From NCBI GenBank assembly GCA_035652335.1, contig DASRDZ010000010.1, positions 1 through 64,000 of the forward strand: a stretch of DNA of 64,000 nt, written 5' to 3'. Numbering within the stretch: the first letter of the stretch is position 1; every line of letters begins with the position of its first letter. Under the pieces are notes generated by a model. The model saw only the letters and a list, made by a program, of their open reading frames with translations. It was not told the DNA's origin and did no database searches. Positions 26,053 to 33,905 of this stretch are shown here, piece after piece. A program made the translations under genes and the position numbers. This stretch comes from DASRDZ01 sp035652335 (GTDB lineage Bacteria; Chloroflexota; Dormibacteria; Aeolococcales; Aeolococcaceae).

Positions 26053-28967
26053 GCGACGAGACCGGTGTGCTGACGCCGCCACCGCCCGCCACCGCGCCGC
26101 CTCCGGTCGACGAGGAGACCCAGCTCGACGCGGTCGACGACGAGGAGCTCGCTGCGCCGCTCCGCCCGGAGATGCCGCCGCCGGTGCTCACCGTCGTGCT
26201 GGCGGCCGCGTCGTCGGCCGCGGCGGCGGGATGGATGGTCGCGGGGCTGTTCCGCGGTGTGCTGCCCCACCTCGTCACCCTGCTGGGCGTCGCCGTCGGT
26301 GCGGGGTGCGTGGCGCTGGGGCACCGCGGGCGTTTGGGCAGCTTCGTGCAATATCTCACCCTCCCGCTGGCGGTGGTCGCCGGCGCGGTGCTGGTGGCGC
26401 CGGACGCCACCAACGGCGCCACCCTCTTCAGCCTGGTCGGCGACGCGCTGCACTCGGCAGGCCTGCTGCAGCCGCCCATCCCCTTCGACCCCGGCTGGCG
26501 ATTCATCCTGGTGGTGCTCTTCGCGGTGCTCACGGCGGGAGCCGCGTCGCTGGCGCTGGCCACCAACCGGCCGCGACTCGGCGTTCTCCTCCCCGTGCCG
26601 CTCACCGCGGCGGCGGCGCTGATCCAGCCGCCGTCGGCGGAGATCAGCTCCGCCGTGGTGGCGCTGCTCTTCGTCATGGGCGCGCTGGGTCTCGCCTACG
26701 GCGCCGAGCTGCGCGGGCAGGGGCAGCTCACCGGCGCCTTCGAGATGCGCCGCATGGGACGGGCCGGGGCGGCGGCCGCGGCCCTGTCCGTGCTGCTGGT
26801 CGCACTCAACAGCCTGGGTGCGCTCTTCCCGCCGTCGAACCACGACCAGACGATCCCGCCGCAGAAGCCGCCGACGCCGCCGGCGCAGCCGGACCAGGTG
26901 CTCTTCAGCGCGCGCTACAGCGAGGCGGTGCCGCTGGTGCTCGGCGTCATCGACACCTACGACCCCGCGCAGAAGGCCTGGCTGCTGCCGCCCTACGACC
27001 CCGCCCGCCTGCAGACGGTGCCCGGCGACGGGACCATCCCCGGTGCGCACCCCTCCGGCAACGACGTGAAGGTGCAGATCACCGTCGGCACGCTGGGCGG
27101 CCACGCGCTGCCCTCGCTCGCCGGCGCGACCCGGGTGCAGGGCGCCGGCGGCACGGTGACCTACGACCCGCGCACGGGCGCGCTCGGTGTCCCCGATGCG
27201 CCGCTGCACAGCGGCATGACGTACACGGTCGACGCCGCCCCGACGCCGAGCGGCAGGGACCTGGGCACGGCGCCGCCCCCGCCCGCGTCGATGACGGACT
27301 TCCTCACCGCGCCGCCGATGCCGCAGCCGGTGCGCGAGCTGCTGGCCACCTTCACGCAGCGCGCCCTGCAGGCGCACGCGCCGGACGACGCCTTCGACCG
27401 CCTCCAGTACCTGCGCCAGCAGCTCTACACGAACGTCGTCGCCGCCGGTCCCGGCGTTCCGGTCGACGTCGACGCCAACCGGGTGGCGCAGATGCTCCAG
27501 GGTGGCTCGGCGTCGCCGTACGAGATCACCGCGGCCGAGGCGCTGCTGGCCCGCTGGGCGGGGGTGCCGTCGCGCATCGGCTTCGGCTACTACGGCGGCG
27601 ACAAGCAGGCCGACGGCTCGTACGCCATGCATCCCAAGCACGGCGCCACCTTCCTCGAGGTGTGGTTCAGCGGCCACGGGTGGCTGCCCGTCGTGGGCAC
27701 GCCGCCCAGGGCACGGCCCAGCACCCGCACCGGGCAGCGCAACGATCGCAACAACATCACCGCCTCCGACGACCTCGATCTCGTCGTCTACGTGCCGGTG
27801 CAGTTCCCCGACGTCACCCAGCTCTACGAGTACGTGCGCTACTGGGCGGCGGTCGGGCTGCCCATCGCCGCGGCCATCGCCCTGGTCCTCATGGGGTATC
27901 CGTGGCTGCTCAAGCTGGAGCGCACGCGGCGGCGCCGCGCCTGGGCCCGGCGGCACGGCGTCACCGGCCGCATCGCCGTTGCCTACGCGCAGTTCCGCGA
28001 CGCGGCGCGCGACCTCGCCGTCGGCGTGCCCAGCGACACGCCGGTCGAGTTCCTCCAGCACCTGCAGGACGACGTCGAGCACGAGGAGCTGGCCTGGCTG
28101 ACCACGCGCGCGCTGTGGGGCGACCTGCGCCGCGACCTTCGCGACGACGACGCCGCGGCTGCGGAGCGGCTCTCGCGGTCGGTGCGCGGACGCATGCTGG
28201 CGGCGCAGACGCTGCCCAACCGGGCGCTCGCCGCGGCGGCGCGCACCTCGCTGCGCGATCCGTACAGCGACGAGCTTCCCAACCTGTGGTTCGAGGTGGA
28301 CGTGCTGGGCTGGAGCCGGCGGGCGCGCCGGTCGCTGCGCGACGAGCTGCGCCGGGTGCGCCGCACCTCGCGCCGCCTCGCCTTCGCGGGCGCGACCGTC
28401 GCGCTGGTCGTCGCCCTGGCAGCCTGCGGCGCGGCGACGATCGTCTCCTCGCGGCCGCTGCCGCAGGACCTGGTGCCGGCGACGATGGGACCGCTGCACT
28501 TCGACGTGGAGAAGGCGGCCGCGGTCGACTTCCGCAACCGGCCGGGATCGCTGGTGTCGAGCGGCGAGGTCTTCACGGTCCAGCACGACTCGTACATCGA
28601 GGGCTCGGTGCAGGTGTCGGTGTTCAAGCCGAGCGTCGACACCTCCGACCTCACCGACGCCAAGGCCGACTACTGCCTCGACAACCCGGACAGCTGCACC
28701 GGGCACGAGGTCTTCGCCGGCATCCAGCAGAGCTTCGGCGGCGGCCACTTCCAGCGCGTCTACTGGCACGGCGAGCGCGCCTACACGCAGCGGCTCTCCG
28801 ACCAGTATGTCTACGTGTGGTTCCCGCCCGGCACCAACACCGTGGCCATGCTCATCCTGCGCAGCCAGTTCAGCGCCGCCTCCAGCGACGCGCTCTTCCA
28901 CGCGCTGCTCGACTACGAGAACCATCGCACGGCGACGCCCGTGCCCATCCCCGCCCAGGAAAGCTGA
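26049..28967 (+). CDS. TgpA-like membrane protein with inactive transglutaminase domain
   Basis: A 972-residue protein in the place where MoxR-DUF58 operons usually encode a TgpA/DUF3488 transglutaminase. After a Pro/Glu-rich cytosolic N-terminus come several TM helices (about 50-260), then an extracellular transglutaminase-like core (about 440-555), another TM (about 600-620), a cytosolic helical section, a further hydrophobic segment near 775-797 and a C-terminal domain of about 170 residues. The core fold markers LLARWAGVPSRIGFGYYGG and FLEVWFSGHGWLPV are present. The catalytic Cys is absent (GGSASPYEIT), the HAWVEV His is replaced (GATFLEVW) and the DPT Asp is replaced (VGTPP). Enzymatic activity is therefore unlikely. 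It overlaps both neighbours. Confidence 0.78.
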   Translation: MSDETGVLTPPPPATAPPPVDEETQLDAVDDEELAAPLRPEMPPPVLTVVLAAASSAAAAGWMVAGLFRGVLPHLVTLLGVAVGAGCVALGHRGRLGSFVQYLTLPLAVVAGAVLVAPDATNGATLFSLVGDALHSAGLLQPPIPFDPGWRFILVVLFAVLTAGAASLALATNRPRLGVLLPVPLTAAAALIQPPSAEISSAVVALLFVMGALGLAYGAELRGQGQLTGAFEMRRMGRAGAAAAALSVLLVALNSLGALFPPSNHDQTIPPQKPPTPPAQPDQVLFSARYSEAVPLVLGVIDTYDPAQKAWLLPPYDPARLQTVPGDGTIPGAHPSGNDVKVQITVGTLGGHALPSLAGATRVQGAGGTVTYDPRTGALGVPDAPLHSGMTYTVDAAPTPSGRDLGTAPPPPASMTDFLTAPPMPQPVRELLATFTQRALQAHAPDDAFDRLQYLRQQLYTNVVAAGPGVPVDVDANRVAQMLQGGSASPYEITAAEALLARWAGVPSRIGFGYYGGDKQADGSYAMHPKHGATFLEVWFSGHGWLPVVGTPPRARPSTRTGQRNDRNNITASDDLDLVVYVPVQFPDVTQLYEYVRYWAAVGLPIAAAIALVLMGYPWLLKLERTRRRRAWARRHGVTGRIAVAYAQFRDAARDLAVGVPSDTPVEFLQHLQDDVEHEELAWLTTRALWGDLRRDLRDDDAAAAERLSRSVRGRMLAAQTLPNRALAAAARTSLRDPYSDELPNLWFEVDVLGWSRRARRSLRDELRRVRRTSRRLAFAGATVALVVALAACGAATIVSSRPLPQDLVPATMGPLHFDVEKAAAVDFRNRPGSLVSSGEVFTVQHDSYIEGSVQVSVFKPSVDTSDLTDAKADYCLDNPDSCTGHEVFAGIQQSFGGGHFQRVYWHGERAYTQRLSDQYVYVWFPPGTNTVAMLILRSQFSAASSDALFHALLDYENHRTATPVPIPAQES

Positions 28968-30103
28968 TGACCGCCTTGCGCCCCCGCCGCCGCTCACCCC
29001 TCGGGACCCTGCCGGTGCTCGCCGTGCTGCTCAGCGCCTGCGGCCCCAGCACGCCGCTCAAGACGGGACTCGCGCCCGTCGACCTCAACGTGCGCCTCGG
29101 CAACTACGCGACACCTGCGGCGCCGCAACCGCCGCAGCCGCCTCCGTTCGCGGAGCTGATGGCGGGGTTCCCTCAGCCCTTCGTCCCCGCGCCGGCGCCG
29201 CTGCCGACGCTCGCCGCACCGCCCTTCACGCCGGGACCGGCATGTCCCACCGCGCCACCCTTCGCCTTCCCGCTGCTCGGCGCCACCCAGGTGCCGAGCG
29301 CTCCGCCCGTCGCGGGCAGGACGTACGCCTTCCGCTACGTCGGCACGTACACCAGCGGCGGGAGGACGACGACCTATCCGGGCAGCGGCACGCGCACCAT
29401 CGCCAACGTCAAGCCGAACAACGTGGGCAGCCTCAGCGCCTACCAGTTCGACGTCGTGGAGAAGTGGAACGGCTACACCACGACCACGACCTACCTCGTG
29501 ATCCCCAACAGCCCCTCGCCCGAGAACGTTCCGGTGAGCAACCAGGCGCCGGCCGCGGGCATCTACCTGACGCAGCAGTCGTCGGCGATCGCGTCGGGCA
29601 GCTCCAGCCCCGACGTGTTCGACCCCTCGCCGATGCTGCAGGTGATGTCCTTCCCGGCGGCGCCGGGAGCGCCCGTCGGAGGCACCGGCTCCGACGCGCC
29701 GCACGGCGCGAGCGAGACCATCCAGCCGTCCGGGCAGGGCCCCGTCAACGAGGGCTACTCCCAGCTGCAGTCGCCCGCCGCCTCGACGCCGACGCCCGCC
29801 GCGAACGTCCCGCTGCCGCCGGCCCCCGAGGCGCCCGTCGCCGGCTCGCAGGTGCAGGGTGACGCACGCGTCGACGCCTGCGGCACGACGCTCGACTCGT
29901 GGCAGGTCGACCTGATCGGCTCCTACACCAGCGCGTCGCTCGGCACGTACTCCTTCGACGACACGTACGACTTCGCCACCGAGTACGGCGGCATCCCCAT
30001 CGCCGAGCACCACCACGCGACGGGGACGCGCACCGACGGCAGCAGCTTCAGCTTCGACGTCACCGCCACCATCGACGAGGTGCCCGCCACACCCTCGTCG
30101 TGA
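28967..30103 (+). CDS. Proline-rich lipoprotein of unknown function
   Basis: A 378-residue exported lipoprotein: Arg-rich start, lipobox LLSAC at Cys25, a long Pro/Ala-rich spacer (about 45-105), then Thr/Ser/Tyr-rich beta segments such as TYAFRYVGTYTSGGR and SFSFDVTATIDEV. No family is recognised. The ATG shares one base with the stop of the transglutaminase-like gene (TGATG), making it the last gene of the MoxR operon and a candidate extracytoplasmic partner of that membrane protein. The convergent glycosidase gene ends 12 bp downstream. Confidence 0.75.
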   Translation: MTALRPRRRSPLGTLPVLAVLLSACGPSTPLKTGLAPVDLNVRLGNYATPAAPQPPQPPPFAELMAGFPQPFVPAPAPLPTLAAPPFTPGPACPTAPPFAFPLLGATQVPSAPPVAGRTYAFRYVGTYTSGGRTTTYPGSGTRTIANVKPNNVGSLSAYQFDVVEKWNGYTTTTTYLVIPNSPSPENVPVSNQAPAAGIYLTQQSSAIASGSSSPDVFDPSPMLQVMSFPAAPGAPVGGTGSDAPHGASETIQPSGQGPVNEGYSQLQSPAASTPTPAANVPLPPAPEAPVAGSQVQGDARVDACGTTLDSWQVDLIGSYTSASLGTYSFDDTYDFATEYGGIPIAEHHHATGTRTDGSSFSFDVTATIDEVPATPSS

Positions 30104-30115
30104 GGTGGTGCCCGA

Positions 30116-31699
30116 TCAGCAGTTGGCCACGATCGGGATCGGTGCCGTCGTCGCGCTCATCCCCGCCGCCGTCGTCGAGCGGATGACCACGAAGTACTTC
30201 TGCGCGCCGACGAAGTTCCAGATCACGGGGATGTTGGTGTGCACCGTCTCCTGCGTGCCGTCGCCCCCGGCCGGCCCGTAGATCGTGTTGTCCTGGACGA
30301 CGTAGATGCCGGTGCTGTCGAGGACCCGCCCGTCGAGGCCGACGTAGATCTCGGTGTTGCCGGCCACCGCCGTGTCGAAGCTCACCGTCGCCGCGCAGGT
30401 GGAGAAGGGGACCTGGACCGACAGGTTGACCGAGGCGTTGGAGATGGTCGGCTGCGGGTTGCTCGACCACAGCGCGGCCAGGCCGTCGAAGGCCTGCGTG
30501 GTCACCCGGCGGGCCGAGTCGGTGGTGGCCATGGTGAGGCCCCACCATTCGAAGTTCTCGACGCCGTCGCCGAAGCCGATTCCGCTGGTCGACCCGTAGA
30601 CGTCGTGGAACTCGGGGGTGGCGGGATTGAAGCCGGCCAGCGAGTACCACCAGAGGTCGCTGTACATGAAGTACGTCCCGCCGAAGGTGGCGTTGCCGGG
30701 ATTGGTGTCGCTGGACAGCGCGGCGGCGATGTTGTTCCAGATCTGCACGTCCCAGCTGCGCTGGAAGGCCTGGTCCTCGCCGCTCGTGGCGTAGGCGCAG
30801 ATGATGCCGTTGCCGAAGCCGCCGCCGTTGCAGTTGTAGCGGTCGGTGCCCATCTCGTCGACCAGCACGGGCTTGGGCGTGTACTGCGCCGTGCCCGGCG
30901 TGCTCAGCTCGGTGAAGTAGTTGCTCGACCCGGTTCCCGGGTCATGGGACTCGCCGTACGGGTGGATGCCCCAGAAGTCGGTGCTGGGGACGTTGGCGGT
31001 GGAGAGCTGCGCCTCCGAGCAGGCGCCGACGTCGGTGCCGACGATGTGGGTGCTGTCCAGCGACTTGGTGTACGAGATCAGGGCGTCGGCGACGCCGGCG
31101 GCGCCTCCGGCTCGGCCCATCCACACCGGCTCAGCCGCGGAGCAGGTGCCGTTGATCGAGCCGTCGAGCTCGTTGCCGATGCTGTACATGTACGTCGCCG
31201 GCCAGTCCTTGACGTCGTTCACCGCCTGCTGGATCCACGGCTCGTAGGTGCTGATGAACCCCTGCGGGTCGTTCTCCATCGTGGGCAGGGAGCCGGACGA
31301 CTCGGGCGGCTGGATGAGCCAGAGGAAGCCGATGCCGTGGTTGAAGAACGACTGCGCGCACTGCTGGTAGTCGCTCAGGAAGGCGGGCGCGTTGTCGTCC
31401 CAGGACACGCGCATCAGGGTGGCGCCGGCGCCCTGGAGGAGCTGGGCGTCGTTCTCGCATTCGGTGGGATCGGCCCACGTCCCGACGTCGAGGGTGGTGC
31501 CGATCTTCGAGGGCCAGTAGAGGTAGCCCTTGCCGGTGAAGACCGAGCCGTTGACCAGCACCTCCTTGGTGCCTGGCTTCACGCTCGACGTCGAGGCCGC
31601 TGCGCGCACCGGCCGGGGGTTCGCGAGGGTCAGCGGTGCGGCGATGGTCGCCGCGATCGTGCCCGCCACCGCCAAGCGCACCAGTCTGGCTCGCCCCAT
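30116..31699 (-). CDS. Secreted clan-A (GH5/GH2-like) glycoside hydrolase
   Basis: A 527-residue exported protein. The signal peptide runs to about residue 33 (ARLVRLAVAGTIAATIAAPL, cleavage near VRAAA). The TIM-barrel part has the acid/base Glu in YSIGNELDGS and a probable nucleophile Glu in VLVDEMGTDRY, the arrangement of clan GH-A retaining glycosidases. About 120 C-terminal residues form a beta-rich domain (SVNLSVQVPFSTCAATVSF) that may bind carbohydrate. The start at 31699 has a strong SD (AGGAGGAAGGAG). It lies 23 bp downstream of the solute-binding gene on the same strand. The substrate is probably a beta-glucan or mannan, but GH family assignment needs a profile search. Confidence 0.75.
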   Translation of the reverse strand: MGRARLVRLAVAGTIAATIAAPLTLANPRPVRAAASTSSVKPGTKEVLVNGSVFTGKGYLYWPSKIGTTLDVGTWADPTECENDAQLLQGAGATLMRVSWDDNAPAFLSDYQQCAQSFFNHGIGFLWLIQPPESSGSLPTMENDPQGFISTYEPWIQQAVNDVKDWPATYMYSIGNELDGSINGTCSAAEPVWMGRAGGAAGVADALISYTKSLDSTHIVGTDVGACSEAQLSTANVPSTDFWGIHPYGESHDPGTGSSNYFTELSTPGTAQYTPKPVLVDEMGTDRYNCNGGGFGNGIICAYATSGEDQAFQRSWDVQIWNNIAAALSSDTNPGNATFGGTYFMYSDLWWYSLAGFNPATPEFHDVYGSTSGIGFGDGVENFEWWGLTMATTDSARRVTTQAFDGLAALWSSNPQPTISNASVNLSVQVPFSTCAATVSFDTAVAGNTEIYVGLDGRVLDSTGIYVVQDNTIYGPAGGDGTQETVHTNIPVIWNFVGAQKYFVVIRSTTAAGMSATTAPIPIVANC

Positions 31700-31722
31700 G
31701 CTCCTTCCTCCTTCCTCGGTTG

Positions 31723-33372
31723 CTACGGACAGGCGCCGTTGGGCGGGTAGAACGGGTCTCCGCCCTTGGGCCAGGTGTCGTACGTCTGCCGCGTGCCACC
31801 GCCCACGTAGCACCAGGTCCCGGTGCCCTCGTCCTGCATCGGGCTCGGCGCGTTCGGGCTGTACCACATCTCCGCGCCGTCGAGGGTCATCGCGTGCGAG
31901 CTGCCGCCGAAGCCGACCTTGCCGGCCATGATCGGCGAGGGCGGGTTGGGGAACGTCGTGTTCCACAGTCCCGCCTGGAAGCTCTGCGCGGTGAGGTGCG
32001 GGCCGGCCATCTGGATGCCGGAGCAGATCACCAGCAGCGAGTGGTAGAGGAGGTTGTCGCGCGCCATCACGTCGAGGCTGTTGGTGAACGCGTACGAGGG
32101 GTCGACCGCGTGCACCGCCCAGACCAGCGGCAGGTCGGCGTAGGGGACCTGGATGGGGTTGAAGCTGACCCCCAGCAGCTCGTTCTGCTCCGTGGGCCAG
32201 TAGTCGTGGATCACCAGGTTGATGTCGTCGGCGCCGTAGGTCGACATGATCCACTCGGGGAAGTAGCCCTGCGACGCCGCGGCCGCCGGGTCGTTCTGCA
32301 TCGAGAAGACGACGCAGAAGCAGAAGATCGAGGTCACGCCCTTGCTCTGCAGGTCGATCAGCGCGTTCTTGTGCGTGTCCGGCGTCACCGAGCTGGCCAG
32401 CGTCTCGGTGGCGGCCAGGCCGGCGCCGCACCGCTGCAGCTCGGCGTTGAGCACCGAGGTGTCCGGGGTGTGGCTGGTGATCCCGGTCTCCACCAGCGCG
32501 CCGAACCTGCGTGGCTTGCCCTGGGTCACGGGGTCGCCGGCGTGGACGGCGTTCCCGGGCACCAGGCGCTGGCACACCCAGCGGCCCAGGTTCACCATCT
32601 CCTGGTCGAGGCTCATGCTGTACTGCCACGCGTACGGCGCCTGCGCGGCCATCTGCGCATCGGTGCGGTCGGGTGAGACCGTCATGTTGATGACGCCTCG
32701 GCGGGAGAGCTCGTCGTCGTAGCAGGTCTCGCCGTCGCCGTCGGAGTCGGCCGAGGCGAAGGCCGGCATGGCGGCCACGGTGTCGGCGTCCGACCCGCGC
32801 CCGGCGCAGGTGTTGGAGGGAGAGGGACCCGTCTGCGCAACCAGCTGCCGGCCGTAGAGCTCGAAGCGCTGGTTGAAGAAGGCGACGAGGTCGGCGGTGA
32901 TGCGCGGGTCGCTGTCGTAGGTCGCCACCGTGATCGTGGTTGCGGTGACGCCGTGCTTGGGGTCGGTGGCGCCGCCGTTGTCACCCTGGAAGTACGGGAC
33001 GCATGGCGGCGACTGGGGGTCGTCGATCTGCCGCGGCGGGTTGCCCACGCACGGGCGCACGCGGCCGCGCTCGACGGCTGGTGTCGGCGTCGGCGTCGCG
33101 GCGAGCGCCGCCTTGCTGCCCGGCGCCGGCGTGGGCGTCGGCGTCGGCGTGGGAGTCGGCTTGAGGCCGCCCTGCGCGCCCAGCGCCTGGTTGTTGGGCG
33201 CGTTCTTGATCTGCTGCAGCGCCTGGGGGGCGAACTCGGCGATCGCGGGCGGCCCGGAGGAGGCGGCGTGCAGCGTCAGGGGGAGGATGACGGCGACGAG
33301 GACCGCCGCCATGGCGACGTGGACGGCCGCGTGGCGGCGCGCGCGGCGACGGAGATCGAGGGCTCCGACCAT
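31723..33372 (-). CDS. Orphan LIV-type solute-binding protein
   Basis: A 549-residue exported binding protein distantly of the Peripla_BP_6 type and organised like the locus C binding protein. It has one N-terminal hydrophobic segment (about 18-38) without a lipobox Cys, then a Thr-Pro repeat spacer at about 71-100. The mature domain begins GVTATTITVATYDSDPRI. Many Cys residues (about a dozen) suggest disulfides. There is no permease or ATPase beside it; locus B, which lacks a binding protein, lies about 8 kb away and is the obvious candidate partner. The start at 33372 has GGAAGG immediately upstream and a TATACT box at 33406-33411 on the minus strand. Confidence 0.7.
   Translation of the reverse strand: MVGALDLRRRARRHAAVHVAMAAVLVAVILPLTLHAASSGPPAIAEFAPQALQQIKNAPNNQALGAQGGLKPTPTPTPTPTPAPGSKAALAATPTPTPAVERGRVRPCVGNPPRQIDDPQSPPCVPYFQGDNGGATDPKHGVTATTITVATYDSDPRITADLVAFFNQRFELYGRQLVAQTGPSPSNTCAGRGSDADTVAAMPAFASADSDGDGETCYDDELSRRGVINMTVSPDRTDAQMAAQAPYAWQYSMSLDQEMVNLGRWVCQRLVPGNAVHAGDPVTQGKPRRFGALVETGITSHTPDTSVLNAELQRCGAGLAATETLASSVTPDTHKNALIDLQSKGVTSIFCFCVVFSMQNDPAAAASQGYFPEWIMSTYGADDINLVIHDYWPTEQNELLGVSFNPIQVPYADLPLVWAVHAVDPSYAFTNSLDVMARDNLLYHSLLVICSGIQMAGPHLTAQSFQAGLWNTTFPNPPSPIMAGKVGFGGSSHAMTLDGAEMWYSPNAPSPMQDEGTGTWCYVGGGTRQTYDTWPKGGDPFYPPNGACP
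33081..33162. repeat. GTCGGC-type hexanucleotide repeats encoding a Thr-Pro tract
   Basis: Two runs of GTCGGC/GTGGGC units on the plus strand encode TPTPTP tracts in the minus-strand binding protein. Such hexamer runs can slip in frame and change the linker length. Confidence 0.7.
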
Positions 33373-33448
33373 TCCCCTTCCAACCCTGGGGGTGACTACC
33401 CGAGGAGTATAGCAAGATTCTTGACGAACTACCAGGGCGCGGCGCACC

Positions 33449-33832
33449 ATGGCCGGGATGCACCGTCACGCCGTGGCTCTCGCCGCCCTCGCCGGGCTCC
33501 TCGCCGCCTGCGGCGGGTCGGCCGAGCAGCACCTCCTCGACACCTCCTCGAGCGGGAACGCCGACACCTCGACGTTCCGAACCCAGGCCGCCTGGGACCT
33601 GCAGTACAGCTGGGACTGCTCCGCGGCCAGGGCTCGCCACACGCCCGATGCGGACAAGTTCAGCTTCATCGTGCTGAACGCCGACGACAACACCCTCGCC
33701 GCGCAGGAGCCGCAGACGGCACGGAGCGGCAAGGGGGGCAACGGCACGCTGCACTACACGCGTTCAGGCCCGTACTACGTGGAGGTCACCACGGTGTGCG
33801 ACTGGCGCATCCAGGTGCTGACGGCGGGCTAG
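33449..33832 (+). CDS. Small lipoprotein of unknown function
   Basis: A 127-residue exported lipoprotein with lipobox LAAC at Cys21 (18 from the alternative ATG at 33458). The mature part has two Cys residues (SWDCSAARARH and TTVCDWRIQV) and a compact beta-rich look resembling bacterial pre-peptidase-type beta-sandwiches, though I cannot assign a family. It is divergent from the orphan binding protein. A GGCGGCATGCCGCC palindrome at 33880-33893, between it and the convergent dehydratase gene, could form a weak hairpin. Confidence 0.7.
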   Translation: MAGMHRHAVALAALAGLLAACGGSAEQHLLDTSSSGNADTSTFRTQAAWDLQYSWDCSAARARHTPDADKFSFIVLNADDNTLAAQEPQTARSGKGGNGTLHYTRSGPYYVEVTTVCDWRIQVLTAG

Positions 33833-33905
33833 GCCCGCAGCAGCAGAGCGCCCGCCGCGCCGTACGCTGGCAGCTCCCCGGCGGCATGCCGCCTGCCCGC
33901 GCCGC

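Noticed and set aside
28375..28967. Separate lipoprotein starting at the LAAC-like segment inside the transglutaminase-like gene
   Set aside because: No in-frame start with SD at the right place, and the frame is continuous; treated as an internal TM segment.
25677..28997. 1106-codon minus-strand open frame opposite the DUF58 and transglutaminase-like genes
   Set aside because: Arg/His/Val/Gly-rich composition with no recognisable domain; a shadow frame typical of GC-rich DNA opposite coherent genes.
33880..33893. GGCGGCATGCCGCC as a terminator
   Set aside because: Only a 5-bp stem with a 4-nt loop and no T-tract; too weak to call.
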